Assembly: GCF_001713475.1 (NCBI RefSeq)
Contig: NZ_CP016499.1
Coordinates: forward strand, 1,054,001 to 1,118,000
Reading direction: 5' to 3'
Source: Agrobacterium sp. RAC06
GTDB lineage: Bacteria; Pseudomonadota; Alphaproteobacteria; Rhizobiales; Rhizobiaceae
DNA length: 64,000 bases
The position numbers were made by a program, and so were the translations under genes. The notes beneath the pieces are model-generated. The model saw only the letters and a list, made by a program, of their open reading frames with translations, made no database searches and was not told where the DNA came from. This document shows, piece after piece, positions 1 through 9,758 of the stretch; positions within the stretch are counted from its first letter, which is position 1, and each line of letters begins with the position of its first letter.

Positions 1-295
1 ACCCCGTGGTGACGACGATCCGGTTCCAGTCGACGGAGACATTGTGGCGACGCTGGTATTCCTCGGCGAGCGCCTGGCGAAGGCCGGTCAGCCCAAGCGC
101 ATCGGTATAGCCGATACGGCCGCCTTCCAGCGCTTGGCGGGCGGCATGAAGCGCCGCCTGCGGTGCAGGATGGCCGGGTTGACCAACGGCCATGGAGATA
201 ACCGGGCGGCCCTCCTGGCGTCTGCGGGTAGCCTCAGCCAGGATGTCCATGGCGTGGAAGGGTTCGACGGCACTGCGCTTGGAAATGGAAATCAA
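1..295 (-). CDS. PLP-dependent aminotransferase, class I/II (N-terminal part only)
   Basis: This is the first 98 codons of a gene that runs off the left edge of the window. The translation contains the stretch AVGQPGHPAPQAALHAAR and then GRIGYTDALGLTGLRQALAE, followed by an ITTG-like VVTTG, which is the usual N-terminal layout of fold-type I aminotransferases (substrate-arm motif G-Q-P, then GYT...G...LR). The substrate cannot be told from this fragment, and the PLP lysine lies outside it. The start is taken as TTG at 295-293 because GAGGAG sits about 8 bases upstream, and no ATG or GTG occurs in frame further upstream. An ATG at 250 is the alternative. It is transcribed divergently from the DsbA-like gene. 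Confidence 0.8.
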   Translation of the reverse strand, partial: MISISKRSAVEPFHAMDILAEATRRRQEGRPVISMAVGQPGHPAPQAALHAARQALEGGRIGYTDALGLTGLRQALAEEYQRRHNVSVDWNRIVVTTG

Positions 296-486
296 CGGAT
301 CGCTCCTCGGTCTGACGCCCGACATTTGCCGCAAAGCGCGTGGCATCACAATGGAGAGGCTGGACAAGGCAGTGCAAAAAAGCCATTCCGCTTGAAAGCA
401 TGAGCCTTTAGGCTCGATATCAGCCGGTGGCGACGAGCCGATATCGGCACGCCTGACGAATGAAGACGGCAAGGACGAGGAACAAC

Positions 487-1248
487 ATGGCCCTGAACTT
501 CAAGATGATCGCCAGCGCAAGCGTGGCACTCCTTCCCGCCCTGATGCCGCTTCCGGCCGTGGCTCTCGACGAGGCACAGAAGAAGGAATTCGGCGAATTC
601 ATCCGCGAATACCTGATCGCGAACCCCGAGATCATGCTCGAAGTGCAAGATGCCCTGCAGAAGAAGCAGGAAGAGATCCGCTCGCAGCGCTCGGCCGAGG
701 CGTTGTCGACCAATCAGGATGCGATCTTCAACTCCGCCTATGATCTGGCCATCGGCAATCCGCAAGGGGATGTCACCGTGGTCGAGTTCTTCGACTACAA
801 TTGCGGCTATTGCCGCCGCGCCCATGCCGACATGGAAGCCGTCATCGCCGAGGACAAGAATGTCCGCTACGTCCTGAAGGAATTCCCGATCCTTGGACCG
901 GACTCGGAAGCCGCGCACAAGGTCTCGGATGCCGTGCGCAAGCTGTCGCCCGACAATTACGGTGCCTTCTTCCGTGCCATGATGACCCAGGACGGCCGGG
1001 CCTCGGAAGAGAGCGCGATTGCCATTGCCGGCGAACTCGGCATCGCCGAGGATGCCATCCGCGCCAAGATGGCCGAAAGCCCGAATTCCGCACAAGTGCA
1101 GGAAGCCTATCAGCTGGCAACCAGCCTTGGCATCACCGGTACGCCTTCCTATGTGATCGGCAATGAAACCGTTCCCGGCGCCGTCGGCAAGGAAGCGATC
1201 GTCGCCAAGGTCGGCAATGTGCGCGCCTGCGGGAAGGCCACCTGCTGA
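487..1248 (+). CDS. DsbA-family thiol:disulfide oxidoreductase, exported
   Basis: Periplasmic thioredoxin-fold protein of about 253 residues that makes or rearranges disulfides in exported proteins. The N-terminus has a signal peptide: a basic start, a hydrophobic core and PAVALDE as likely cleavage region. An alpha-helical stretch follows (about residues 30-80), then the thioredoxin domain with EFFDYNCGYCRR, giving the redox pair C106-x-x-C109. The cis-proline loop appears as GITGTPSYVIG. The CGYC dipeptide and the long N-terminal helix match the DsbA-like group common in rhizobia (Com1/ScsC-like) rather than E. coli DsbA (CPHC). The ATG at 487 is chosen over one at 460 because ACGAGGA precedes it and the signal peptide then starts normally. 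It stands alone, 157 bases before aroQ. Confidence 0.88.
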   Translation: MALNFKMIASASVALLPALMPLPAVALDEAQKKEFGEFIREYLIANPEIMLEVQDALQKKQEEIRSQRSAEALSTNQDAIFNSAYDLAIGNPQGDVTVVEFFDYNCGYCRRAHADMEAVIAEDKNVRYVLKEFPILGPDSEAAHKVSDAVRKLSPDNYGAFFRAMMTQDGRASEESAIAIAGELGIAEDAIRAKMAESPNSAQVQEAYQLATSLGITGTPSYVIGNETVPGAVGKEAIVAKVGNVRACGKATC

Positions 1249-1347
1249 GGGGCGACCTGCTGAAGGGCAAAACCACTCTTTTCCCCTCCCCGCGCCTGCC
1301 CAATACCCGGTTTTCCGGGGACGGTTTGGCGCGATCACGGCAAAGGG

Positions 1348-1376
1348 CTTTCCCTACAGGGGCTCTCGGTCTATAG
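1348..1376 (+). promoter_or_regulatory. Candidate housekeeping promoter of aroQ-accB-accC
   Basis: CTTTCC (1348-1353), 17 bases, then CTATAG (1371-1376) resembles the rhizobial sigma-70 consensus CTTGAC-N17-CTATAT. Transcription would start near 1383, 23 bases before the aroQ ATG. The AGGAGG at 1376-1381 overlaps the -10, so it is not the ribosome site; the nearer site for aroQ is around ACGGAAG. Inferred by eye only. Confidence 0.4.
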
Positions 1377-1405
1377 GAGGCGGTTGAAAGTCGACGGAAG
1401 CGTAG

Positions 1406-1846
1406 ATGAGCAAAACCATTTTCGTGCTGAACGGCCCCAATCTCAACATGCTGGGAAAGCGGGAACCGGGGATCTATGGCGGCAAGACGCTCGCCGATAT
1501 CGAGGCAGACTGCAAGGCCGCCGGCGCCGAACTCGGGCTGACCATCGACTTCCGCCAGTCCAATCATGAGGGTGACCTCGTGAGCTGGTTGCACGAGGCA
1601 GGCGAGAAGTCGGTCGGCGTCGCAATCAATGCCGGAGCCTATACGCACACGTCGATTGCCCTGCATGACGCGATCAAGGCCGTATCCCCGCTTCCGGTGA
1701 TCGAGGTGCATATTTCCAACGTGCATGCGCGCGAGGAATTCCGCCATAAATCGGTGATAGCGCCCGCGTGCAAGGGCGTGATCTGCGGCTTCGGACCTCA
1801 TAGCTACATCCTGGCGCTTCAGGCGCTGAAAACCATCACGCAATAA
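1406..1846 (+). CDS. aroQ: 3-dehydroquinate dehydratase, type II
   Basis: Cytoplasmic shikimate-pathway enzyme that dehydrates 3-dehydroquinate to 3-dehydroshikimate. At 146 residues it has the normal size of the small dodecameric type II enzyme, not the type I aldolase-like form. The N-terminus [19 protein letters not shown] carries the family signature with the active-site R19 and Y24. [10 protein letters not shown] (74-83) and [11 protein letters not shown] with H102, plus the [11 protein letters not shown] tail, complete the active site. It is 23 bases upstream of accB, an order (aroQ-accB-accC) typical of rhizobia, so the three are probably one transcript linking aromatic and lipid precursor supply. 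Confidence 0.97.
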   Translation: MSKTIFVLNGPNLNMLGKREPGIYGGKTLADIEADCKAAGAELGLTIDFRQSNHEGDLVSWLHEAGEKSVGVAINAGAYTHTSIALHDAIKAVSPLPVIEVHISNVHAREEFRHKSVIAPACKGVICGFGPHSYILALQALKTITQ

Positions 1847-1869
1847 CAAGAATTACAGGACATCCACCC

Positions 1870-2346
1870 ATGGCTGAAAAGAAATCGGGCATCGATCAGA
1901 AGCTGATCCGCGATCTCGCGAACATCCTCAACGACACCGATCTCACCGAGATCGAAGTGGAGCAGGACGACCTGCGCATCCGCGTTTCGCGCAATGGCAC
2001 CCCTGTCATGATGCCGCAGCAGATGCAGGGCTATGCCTACCAGGCACCGGCCGCACCGGCTGCTGCTCCTGCCGCTGTCGCTGCACCCGCTGCCCCTGCC
2101 GCCCGTGACCTTTCCAACGCTGTCACCGCACCGATGGTCGGAACCGTTTACCTGTCGCCGGCCCCGGGCGCGCGCGCCTTCGTTGAAGTCGGCCAGATGG
2201 TCAAGGAAGGCCAGACGCTTCTCATCATCGAAGCCATGAAGACCATGAACCAGATCCCCTCGCCCAAGTCCGGCAAGGTCGTCGAGATCGTTATCGATGA
2301 TGCAAGCCCGGTCGAATACGGCGAGCCTCTCGTGATCATCGAGTAA
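1870..2346 (+). CDS. accB: Biotin carboxyl carrier protein of acetyl-CoA carboxylase
   Basis: Carries the biotin that shuttles carboxylate between biotin carboxylase and carboxyltransferase in malonyl-CoA formation. The protein has 158 residues: an N-terminal interaction segment (about 1-45), an Ala/Pro-rich flexible linker (about 59-78, nearly all A and P), and a biotinyl domain. The biotin site is EAMKTMN with the modified K124. AccC starts only 4 bases downstream. The ligase that attaches the biotin, BirA, is also in this window at 58686-59453. A standard member with no oddities. Confidence 0.97.
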   Translation: MAEKKSGIDQKLIRDLANILNDTDLTEIEVEQDDLRIRVSRNGTPVMMPQQMQGYAYQAPAAPAAAPAAVAAPAAPAARDLSNAVTAPMVGTVYLSPAPGARAFVEVGQMVKEGQTLLIIEAMKTMNQIPSPKSGKVVEIVIDDASPVEYGEPLVIIE

Positions 2347-2350
2347 GCCG

Positions 2351-3703
2351 ATGACAGCCATCTCGAAGATCCTCATCGCCAACCGCGGCGAAATTGCGTT
2401 GCGCGTTCTGCGCGCCTGCAAGGAGCTCGGCATCCAGACGGTGGCGGTTCACTCCACCGCCGACGCTGACGCCATGCATGTGCGGCTTGCCGACGAAAGC
2501 GTGTGCATCGGCCCGCCGCCGTCGCGCGACAGCTATCTCAACATCCACCAGATCGTGGCTGCCTGCGAGATCACCGGCGCTGACGCAGTGCATCCGGGCT
2601 ATGGCTTCCTGTCTGAGAACGCCAAGTTCGCCGACATCCTTGACGCCCATGGCATCACCTTCATCGGACCGACGGCTGAACATATCCGCCTGATGGGCGA
2701 CAAGATCACGGCAAAGAAGACCGCGGTCGAACTCGGCATTCCCGTCGTTCCCGGCTCGGACGGCGAAGTAAAGCCGGAAAACGCGCTGGAAATCGCCCGC
2801 GAAATCGGCTTCCCCGTGCTGATCAAGGCGACGGCCGGTGGCGGTGGTCGCGGCATGAAGGTGGCAAAGACCGAGGAAGAGCTGGAAGAGGCTGTTTCGA
2901 CGGCGCGCTCCGAAGCGCTCGCTGCCTTCGGCAACGATGCCGTCTACATGGAAAAATATCTCGGCAAGCCGCGCCATATCGAGGTGCAGGTTGTCGGTGA
3001 CGGAGCGGGCAACGCCATCCATCTCGGTGAACGCGACTGCTCTTTGCAGCGCCGCCACCAGAAGGTCTGGGAAGAGGCGAACTCCCCGGCCCTGAATGTC
3101 GAGCAGCGGATGAAGATCGGTTCGATCTGCGCCGAAGCCATGAAGAAGATGAAGTACCGGGGCGCCGGCACGATCGAATTCCTCTACGAAAACGGCGAGT
3201 TCTATTTCATCGAAATGAACACCCGCCTGCAGGTGGAGCATCCGATCACCGAAGCCATCACCGGCATCGACCTCGTGCATGAGCAGATCCGTGTCGCCTC
3301 CGGCGCCGGCCTCTCGGTCACGCAGGATCAGGTGGTGTTTTCGGGCCATGCCATCGAATGCCGCATCAATGCCGAGGACCCGCGCACCTTCGTGCCGTCG
3401 CCCGGCACGATCACGCATTTCCATGCACCGGGTGGCCTCGGCGTTCGCGTCGATTCGGGCGTCTATGCCGGCTACAAGATCCCGCCTTACTATGACAGCC
3501 TGATCGGCAAGCTGATCGTGCATGGACGCACCCGCGTCGAATGCATGATGCGTCTGCGCCGCGTGCTCGACGAATTCGTCGTCGACGGCATCAAGACGAC
3601 GCTGCCGCTGTTCCAGGATCTCGTGGCCAATCAGGACATCGCCAACGGCGACTACGACATCCACTGGCTGGAAAAATATCTGGCCGAAACTTCGGCCAAG
3701 TAA
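2351..3703 (+). CDS. accC: Biotin carboxylase subunit of acetyl-CoA carboxylase
   Basis: ATP-grasp enzyme that carboxylates the biotin on AccB using bicarbonate and ATP. The 450-residue length is standard for AccC. Visible motifs are the N-terminal [30 protein letters not shown], the glycine-rich ATP loop [12 protein letters not shown], the catalytic region [14 protein letters not shown] with the metal-binding Glu and the RLQVEH signature, and [10 protein letters not shown]. The 4-base spacing after accB and 3-base spacing before aat indicate tight co-transcription. No key residue seems to be missing. Confidence 0.97.
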   Translation: MTAISKILIANRGEIALRVLRACKELGIQTVAVHSTADADAMHVRLADESVCIGPPPSRDSYLNIHQIVAACEITGADAVHPGYGFLSENAKFADILDAHGITFIGPTAEHIRLMGDKITAKKTAVELGIPVVPGSDGEVKPENALEIAREIGFPVLIKATAGGGGRGMKVAKTEEELEEAVSTARSEALAAFGNDAVYMEKYLGKPRHIEVQVVGDGAGNAIHLGERDCSLQRRHQKVWEEANSPALNVEQRMKIGSICAEAMKKMKYRGAGTIEFLYENGEFYFIEMNTRLQVEHPITEAITGIDLVHEQIRVASGAGLSVTQDQVVFSGHAIECRINAEDPRTFVPSPGTITHFHAPGGLGVRVDSGVYAGYKIPPYYDSLIGKLIVHGRTRVECMMRLRRVLDEFVVDGIKTTLPLFQDLVANQDIANGDYDIHWLEKYLAETSAK

Positions 3704-3706
3704 AAA

Positions 3707-4321
3707 ATGGCTGGGCGACGCAGCAGGGACCGAAGCATCACGCCGGAGCTCCTGCTGCGCGCCTATTCCATCGGCATGTTCCCGATGTCGGAATCGGCCG
3801 ATGACCCCGAGCTCTTCTGGGTCGAGCCAGATATCCGCGGGATTATCCCGCTCGACGGTTTCCACGTCTCGAAAAGCCTGCAGAAGGCGATCCGCAAATC
3901 CCCCTTCGACATCCGCTTCGACACCGCCTTCGACCAGGTGGTGGCCAAATGCGCGGAAGCGGCAGACGACCGGCCGAGCACCTGGATCAATCAGACCATC
4001 CGCGACCTCTACAGCGCGCTGCACCGCCTCGGCCACGCCCATAGCGTCGAAGCCTGGGAAGGCGACGAACTCGTCGGCGGCCTCTACGGCGTCACGCTCG
4101 GCTCCGCCTATTTCGGCGAGAGCATGTTCTCACGGCGCACGAATGCCTCGAAGATCTGCCTCGTGCATCTGGTGGAGCGGTTAAGGGAGCGCGGTTTCAC
4201 GTTGCTCGACACGCAGTTCACCACGGAGCATCTGAAGACGTTCGGGGCGGTGGATATCCCGAAGGCGGAGTATGGGGTGTTGCTGGATAAGGCGATGGAG
4301 AGTGAGACGTTGAGGTTTTAA
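3707..4321 (+). CDS. aat: Leucyl/phenylalanyl-tRNA-protein transferase
   Basis: Transfers Leu or Phe from charged tRNA to proteins with N-terminal Arg or Lys, marking them for the ClpS/ClpAP N-degron pathway in the cytoplasm. The 204 residues are close to the short rhizobial form. Signature parts are [15 protein letters not shown] near the start, the [19 protein letters not shown] block, [23 protein letters not shown], and [18 protein letters not shown] in the GNAT-like fold, then [16 protein letters not shown]. It follows accC by 3 bases, so it probably shares the acc transcript, as in other rhizobia. Nothing resembling a terminator is visible after it. Confidence 0.95.
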   Translation: MAGRRSRDRSITPELLLRAYSIGMFPMSESADDPELFWVEPDIRGIIPLDGFHVSKSLQKAIRKSPFDIRFDTAFDQVVAKCAEAADDRPSTWINQTIRDLYSALHRLGHAHSVEAWEGDELVGGLYGVTLGSAYFGESMFSRRTNASKICLVHLVERLRERGFTLLDTQFTTEHLKTFGAVDIPKAEYGVLLDKAMESETLRF

Positions 4322-4356
4322 GAGGGCGATCGAAGGCCGACGGACCAAGCCCGTCT

Positions 4357-5841
4357 CTACCCGCCCAGCTTCCGCCGTCTCGGCCGCTTCAACATCCCTC
4401 GGAAAAGCCCCCGCTTCTCGATAGGCTCAAACACCGCCTCAGAACCTTCGGGATCGAGAATTTCGTGGTCGGCGAGCCATTCTTCGAGGTCTGATATCGC
4501 CGGCGTCTCGTAGGGCTTCAGCGTTTCGCCCCCTGCGGCCTCGTTTTCTGCCCTCAGCATATCGATGGCCGTAATCAGCGAGCCGCCTTGGCGGATGGCC
4601 TGGTCGATTGCGTCGGGTGTTACCCCCAGGTGCTCGGCCAGCAAGTCGTTGCGGAAGCTTGTGATCTTCGCCGAGAGGTCTTCCGAACCGCCCGCCTCAA
4701 GCGCCACATCGCATTCCTGGTCGAAGCGCATCGAGCGGTTGTTGATGTTGGACGAGCCGACGCGGAGATACCGGTCGTCGACGATCATCAGCTTGGCGTG
4801 GACGTAGATCGGCTGGCCCTTGGCGGTGACCGGGTGGTAGATTTTGAAGCGTCCAAAGTAGTCGTGTCGGCGCATGGATTCGGCAAGCCGGGCGCGGGCC
4901 GTGTCCATGGCGATCGTGCCCAGCCAGTTGTCCGAGATGACAGGGTTGATCAGCACGACTTCCGGCCCGTCCGGTTCGGCGAGCCTCCGGGCGATGGCCT
5001 GTGCGATGGCGCGCGAGGCGAAATACTGGCTTTCGGCATAGACGGTGTGTCGGGCCGCGTTGATCATGTCGAGATAGAGCTGCTCGATCTCGGTGACGGC
5101 GCTCTCGTTCTGATAGGCCGGGCTCGTGCGGGCGATCGCGAGGTTGACGCTGCCGAAGGAGAAGTTCGGCGCAACCTCCGCCTGAGCCGGCTCTGACGTC
5201 ACCGGGGCCACGTCCTTTCCGCCGGCACGCGTCCAGCGATGACGGCAGAGTTCGCCGAGCGCCTGCGCGGCAGGACCGGTAAATCGGCTCGAGATGTCGT
5301 GCCAGGGGCCGTAGGGCTTGCCATTGGGGCGGCGCCTGTCGGGGTTTTCATCGAGATGCTCGCGCGTGTCCCAGCGGTCGAGCGTCACGTCGATGCCGCC
5401 GCAATAGGCAACCGCCTCGTCGATCACCAGCATCTTCTGATGGTGCGAACTCCCCAGGGGATGCTTGCCGTCGAGGCGGACGGTAATCTGCCTGTTCCAC
5501 TTCCAGCGCAAGAGATAGGGCAGGTTCGAAGGCCTCGCCCAGCTGGCCAGTGGAGCCGGGCTCCACAACAGGATCTTGATTTCGAGGCCCGGCGTTCGGC
5601 GGGCCAGCCAGAGCAGGAAGTCGCCAACCCGGCGGGGGGCTCCATCATCGACCTTGGGATGACCAAGGGTGATCGTGGCATCGAAGTCCCAGCCGACAAA
5701 GTATATCACCCGCTTTGCCGCCATCATCGAGGCACGGATCGAGGCGAAATAGTCATTGGCATCGATCAGGATCGAAAAATCGTCGGCTTTCTCGACGCGC
5801 CAGCAATTCCGGGAAGGCGAAAAAAAGGGGGAAGGCGCCAT
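4357..5841 (-). CDS. Phospholipase D-like phosphatidyltransferase/hydrolase
   Basis: A 494-residue protein with two HKD motifs, the hallmark of the PLD superfamily: HHQKMLVID (H134, K136, D141) and YVHAKLMIVDD (H348, K350, D355) followed by GSSNINNRS. An upstream WDFDATITLG and an internal AESQYFAS also fit bacterial cardiolipin-synthase/PLD-like proteins. There is no clear N-terminal membrane pair as in ClsA, so it may be a soluble phospholipase or a YbhO-type transferase; the exact reaction is not decided by sequence. The start at 5841 has GGAGTATGAG just upstream. It is a single gene convergent with aat and divergent from the molybdopterin oxidoreductase. Confidence 0.82.
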   Translation of the reverse strand: MAPSPFFSPSRNCWRVEKADDFSILIDANDYFASIRASMMAAKRVIYFVGWDFDATITLGHPKVDDGAPRRVGDFLLWLARRTPGLEIKILLWSPAPLASWARPSNLPYLLRWKWNRQITVRLDGKHPLGSSHHQKMLVIDEAVAYCGGIDVTLDRWDTREHLDENPDRRRPNGKPYGPWHDISSRFTGPAAQALGELCRHRWTRAGGKDVAPVTSEPAQAEVAPNFSFGSVNLAIARTSPAYQNESAVTEIEQLYLDMINAARHTVYAESQYFASRAIAQAIARRLAEPDGPEVVLINPVISDNWLGTIAMDTARARLAESMRRHDYFGRFKIYHPVTAKGQPIYVHAKLMIVDDRYLRVGSSNINNRSMRFDQECDVALEAGGSEDLSAKITSFRNDLLAEHLGVTPDAIDQAIRQGGSLITAIDMLRAENEAAGGETLKPYETPAISDLEEWLADHEILDPEGSEAVFEPIEKRGLFRGMLKRPRRRKLGG

Positions 5842-6089
5842 CTCATACTCCAGACACTGGGTCGCCCTATCCGGCTATCGCAATGGTGGCTTGAGGTCCA
5901 GTCTTTAGGGTCGTGGCTACGCTCCGGCTTGCTGACCGCCGGGGATGAGAATGCCCGGCGCACACCGTATTCCAAGAGCGGACGCCTCACCCGGTATGTG
6001 TCGACGCGCAAGCTGTTGTTCCCCGCCCCGCGCAACCAATCGCGCCTCCAGTCGTTCTCCCTTCGAAACACTTTGGAAGGGAGCGGATA

Positions 6090-8369
6090 ATGGCGAAGGA
6101 TGATGCGACGGTGACGTATGACGGGCCGGCAGGCGGCTGGGGTTCGCTTCGGGGCATTGCCCGGATCGCCGGCGACGAAGGCATCAGCGCCGGGGCGATC
6201 GCGACACTTCTGGAACAGAACAAGCCGGGTGGTTTCGCCTGTGTCTCCTGCGCCTGGACGAAGCCCGCCGATCACCATCCCGTCGAGTTTTGCGAAAACG
6301 GTGCCAAGGCGACGCTCTGGGAGCTGACCAGCCGAACGGCCACTCCGGACGTCTTTGCCCGGCACAGCGTGACCGAGCTCAAGACCTTCAGCGATTACGA
6401 TCTGGAGCAGCTGGGACGGCTGACCCATCCGATGCGCTGCGACCGGGCGAGCGACCATTACGTGCCCTGCTCCTGGGACGAGGCATTCGCCGAGATCGGG
6501 CGCGAGTTGAAGGCCATGGATCCGAAGAAGACCGTCTTCTACACCTCCGGCCGCGCCAGCCTTGAGACGTCCTATTGCTGGGCGCTGTTTGCCCGCGCCT
6601 ATGGGCACAACAATCTGCCCGACAGTTCCAACATGTGCCATGAGACGACGTCGGTGACGCTGAAAAAGGTGATCGGCTCGCCGGTCGGCACTGTCGTGCT
6701 CGACGATTTCAAACATTGCGACGCGCTCTTCTTTTTCGGTCAAAACACCGGCTCGAACAGCCCGCGTTTCCTGCATGTGCTGCAGGCGGCGGTCAGGCGC
6801 GGCTGTCGGATCGTGACCTTCAACCCCGTTCGCGAGCGGGGGCTGGAAAGCATGATCAATCCGCAGGAACCGACGGCGATGGTGACGGGCAGCGAAACGG
6901 CGCTGTCCTGCCAGTATCACCAGGTGAAACCGGGCGGTGACATCGCCGTGCTCCTTGGGCTCTGCAAACATGTTCTGGCCGCCGACGATGCGGCGCGGGG
7001 GGATAATCGCCATGTCATCGACCGCGCCTTCATCGCCGAGCATACCGTCGGCTTCGAAGACTTCGAGGCGCGGCTGAGGGCGCTCGACTGGGCCGAGATC
7101 GAGGACGTCTCCGGGCTCACGCGTGCGGCGATCGAGGCGGCGGGGACGGTCTATGTGGAAGCCGAAAACACCATCGGCATCTATGGCATGGGGCTCACCC
7201 AGCATGTGCATGGCTTCGAGAATGTCTCGACCTATGTGAATTTGCTGCTGATGAAGGGCAATATAGGCCGACAGGGAGCCGGGATTTCACCCGTGCGCGG
7301 TCATTCCAATGTTCAGGGTCAGCGCACCGTCGGCATTGCGGAAAAGCCGGAACTCGTGCCGCTAGACCGGCTTGCGGAGATGTTCGCTTTCTCGCCGCCG
7401 CGCGAGAAGGGCATGAACACGGTCGAGGCCTGCGAGGCGATCCTGAAAGGCGAGGTCTCGGCCTTTGTCGCGCTCGGCGGCAATTTTCTGCGCGCGATCC
7501 CCGAACAGAAGGCGATGGAGGAGGCCTGGCCGCAGCAGCGGCTCACGGTGCAGATCGCCACCAAGCTCAATCGCGGTCACCTGTTCAACGGCGAGATCGC
7601 CTATCTCCTGCCCTGTCTCGGGCGGAGCGAAATGGATCCATTGACCGGCCATCCGCAAGTCGTGTCGATGGAAGACAGCCTGAGCTGCGTGCATGGTTCC
7701 GTCGGCAAACGCACGCCGGCGAGCGAACACCTGAAATCCGAGATCGAGATCGTCAGCCGGCTCGCTGAGGCGACCCTGCCGCAAAACCCGAAAATGCTGT
7801 GGAGCCACTGGGCGCGCGACACGGCGTCCGTCCGCGATCTGATCGAGAAGACCTATCCGGAGGAATTCCGCGATTTCAATGCCCGGATCTTTACGCCCGG
7901 TGGCTTCTATCGCGGCAATTCCGCCCGCGAGCGGCAGTGGAAGACGGAGAGCGGCAAAGCCGAGTTCGTCACGCCCGAGATGCTCTCGGCCACCGGGTTT
8001 CAGCCAACACCGGGCCGAATGAGCCTGGTGACCCTGCGCAGTAACGACCAGTTCAACACGACGGTCTATGGCTATAGCGACCGTCTGCGAGGCATCGAGG
8101 GCAAGCGCGACGTGCTGCTGATCAGCCCCGCCGAGATCGAGCGGCATGGGCTCACCGTCGGCGAGCGGGTGACGCTGGTGAGCGATGCCGAGGATGGGGT
8201 CGACCGTCGCGTCGGCGGGCTTGAGGTTCTGCCCTTCGACCTGCCGGACGGCTGCGTCGGCGGCTATTACCCGGAGCTCAATCCGCTGGTGCCGCTTGCG
8301 CATCACGACCGCGCGTCAAAAACCCCGGCCTACAAGTCGGTGCCGGTCCGGATCGAGCGAGGCGGCTGA
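6090..8369 (+). CDS. FdhF/YdeP-family molybdopterin oxidoreductase
   Basis: A 759-residue molybdopterin guanine dinucleotide enzyme of the formate-dehydrogenase-like YdeP group. Motifs are FACVSCAW (C51, C54; in YdeP proteins the equivalent is CxxCAW), the molybdenum-site region SSNMCHETTSVTL with C183 as likely Mo ligand, FFFGQNTGSNSPRF, MKGNIGRQGAGISPVRGHSNVQG, and a C-terminal molydopterin-binding domain (RSNDQFNTTVYGYSDRLRG, GYYPELNPLVPL). Its substrate is unknown; E. coli YdeP has been linked to acid resistance. GGAAGGGAGCGGATA before the ATG is a good ribosome site. It lies 145 bases upstream of the oxidase cluster on the same strand, which suggests, without proving, a shared respiratory role. 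No fdhD or electron-transfer subunit is adjacent. Confidence 0.88.
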   Translation: MAKDDATVTYDGPAGGWGSLRGIARIAGDEGISAGAIATLLEQNKPGGFACVSCAWTKPADHHPVEFCENGAKATLWELTSRTATPDVFARHSVTELKTFSDYDLEQLGRLTHPMRCDRASDHYVPCSWDEAFAEIGRELKAMDPKKTVFYTSGRASLETSYCWALFARAYGHNNLPDSSNMCHETTSVTLKKVIGSPVGTVVLDDFKHCDALFFFGQNTGSNSPRFLHVLQAAVRRGCRIVTFNPVRERGLESMINPQEPTAMVTGSETALSCQYHQVKPGGDIAVLLGLCKHVLAADDAARGDNRHVIDRAFIAEHTVGFEDFEARLRALDWAEIEDVSGLTRAAIEAAGTVYVEAENTIGIYGMGLTQHVHGFENVSTYVNLLLMKGNIGRQGAGISPVRGHSNVQGQRTVGIAEKPELVPLDRLAEMFAFSPPREKGMNTVEACEAILKGEVSAFVALGGNFLRAIPEQKAMEEAWPQQRLTVQIATKLNRGHLFNGEIAYLLPCLGRSEMDPLTGHPQVVSMEDSLSCVHGSVGKRTPASEHLKSEIEIVSRLAEATLPQNPKMLWSHWARDTASVRDLIEKTYPEEFRDFNARIFTPGGFYRGNSARERQWKTESGKAEFVTPEMLSATGFQPTPGRMSLVTLRSNDQFNTTVYGYSDRLRGIEGKRDVLLISPAEIERHGLTVGERVTLVSDAEDGVDRRVGGLEVLPFDLPDGCVGGYYPELNPLVPLAHHDRASKTPAYKSVPVRIERGG

Positions 8370-8514
8370 GGTCGTTCCCTCCGGCTTCTCCGATCTCCCG
8401 AGCCAATGGAACAATGTGGCGTCACGCGTGTTGCCCTCGCAGGGCAGCGGCCGAACGGAGGGTGCGCGTGCGCGGGGCAATGACCGACTTTGACGGCAAT
8501 TCGGGACTGACATC

Positions 8515-9258
8515 ATGAACCTCGATATCTATTGCGGCCCGGCGCCGACACCGGAGATGCTCTGGCGTGACTGGAATTTCGATCCGCCCCTGCTTGCGGC
8601 GATCGGTGCGATTTTCGTGCTTCTGATGACCACGGCCAGCAATCCGCGGCAGCGGATGGCGGCCGGTGCTGCCCTTGTGGTGATGCTAATCGCCTTCGTC
8701 TCACCGCTCTGTGCGCTGGCGTCTGCGCTGTTTTCGGCCCGGGTCCTGCACCACATCCTGCTCGTCACGTTTCTGGCGCCGTTCATCATTCTTGCAATCC
8801 CGCCCAAGGCGCGCGAGCGTCAACCCCTGCCGGCGCAGCTCTCCTTTCTCGTGCACACGATCCTGATGTGGACCTGGCACGCCCCGGAGCCCTATCTCTT
8901 CGCCCTCTCATCGCCTGCCGCCTACTGGCTGATGGAACTGACGCTGATCGGGTCGGCGGTCTGGCTCTGGTACGACATTCTTTCGCCACGGCGCACGGTC
9001 GGGCCTTCGGTGGCACTTCTGCTAGGCACGACGATCCAGATGGGCATGCTGGGGGCTTTGCTGACATTTTCGCGCGAGCCGCTGTTTGCCGCGCATATGG
9101 ACACAACGCATCCCTTCGGCCTCTCCCCGCTCGCCGACCAGCAGCTTTCAGGGCTTCTGATGTGGGTGCCGGCGGCCCTGCCCTATCTCTTCGCCGCTCT
9201 TCTCAAGCTGCGCAGTCTGTTTGCGGGACGAAGCTTCGACAGCGAGGCGCCACGCTGA
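8515..9258 (+). CDS. CtaG-like membrane protein (caa3 oxidase assembly type)
   Basis: A 247-residue polytopic protein matching the Caa3_CtaG family: hydrophobic helices at about 23-40, 48-70, 77-95, 111-130, 140-160, 165-185 and 215-235, with the conserved HHILLVTFLAPF, MWTWHAPEPY and DQQLSGLLMWVPAALPYL segments. Histidines in HH, WHAP and the HM/TTHPFG loop are candidate metal ligands. The family is thought to help copper insertion into CuA/CuB oxidases (unrelated to Cox11, also called CtaG). Its stop overlaps the start of the next gene (TGATG), so the two are translationally coupled, and it heads the alternative oxidase cluster. Confidence 0.85.
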   Translation: MNLDIYCGPAPTPEMLWRDWNFDPPLLAAIGAIFVLLMTTASNPRQRMAAGAALVVMLIAFVSPLCALASALFSARVLHHILLVTFLAPFIILAIPPKARERQPLPAQLSFLVHTILMWTWHAPEPYLFALSSPAAYWLMELTLIGSAVWLWYDILSPRRTVGPSVALLLGTTIQMGMLGALLTFSREPLFAAHMDTTHPFGLSPLADQQLSGLLMWVPAALPYLFAALLKLRSLFAGRSFDSEAPR

Positions 9259-9758
9259 TGATCGCCCTCCTGAAATTCGTCCATATCGCAGCCATTGCCA
9301 TCTGGACCGCCGGGCTTATCAGCCTGCCGAGCCTCTACGTCCAGCGGGCACATGTCGAAAACGACGATGCGCTCTACCGCATGCAGCGGATGACACGCTT
9401 TGCCTTTGTCGTGCTGATCTCGCCGGCGGCCTTCCTGGCGGTCGCAAGCGGGATTGCGCTCAGTTTCATGAGAGAGGTGTTTGCACCCTGGTTTTCATGG
9501 AAACTCGCCTTTGTCGGGCTGCTGGCCATCTTCCACGTCTTTTCCGGACTGGTGGTCATCCGGCTTTTCAGAAAGGGGGAAGTCTATCCGGCCTGGCGCT
9601 TTGTCGTGGCGACCGTGAGCTGCGGCGTCGTGGTGCTGGCGATCCTCATTCTCGTGCTGGCCAAGGAGGCGCCCCAGTTCACCCTGCCTCCGGTCATGTC
9701 CGAGCCGGGCGGGCTGAAGCGCCTTCTCGAACCACTCAATCCTTGGGCGACACCATGA
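9258..9758 (+). CDS. CopD/HemJ-like four-helix membrane protein
   Basis: A 166-residue integral membrane protein with about four helices. The opening LLKFVHIAAIAIWTAGLISL with its helix-1 histidine, followed by LPSLYVQRAH, is like both CopD copper-import domains and HemJ (protoporphyrinogen oxidase), which share a fold; RMTRFAFVVLISPAAFLAVASG and SWKLAFVGLLAIFHVFSG also fit. Whether it handles copper or haem cannot be settled from sequence, but either would suit its place in an oxidase cluster between a CtaG-like assembly factor and the subunit genes. The start codon overlaps the ctaG-like stop by one base, and the 3' end overlaps the convergent DUF2231 gene by 23 bases. Confidence 0.75.
   Translation: MIALLKFVHIAAIAIWTAGLISLPSLYVQRAHVENDDALYRMQRMTRFAFVVLISPAAFLAVASGIALSFMREVFAPWFSWKLAFVGLLAIFHVFSGLVVIRLFRKGEVYPAWRFVVATVSCGVVVLAILILVLAKEAPQFTLPPVMSEPGGLKRLLEPLNPWATP

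Noticed and set aside
2336..4042. A minus-strand open frame of 568 codons
   Set aside because: Antisense to accC and aat; low-complexity composition typical of a shadow of a high-GC gene.
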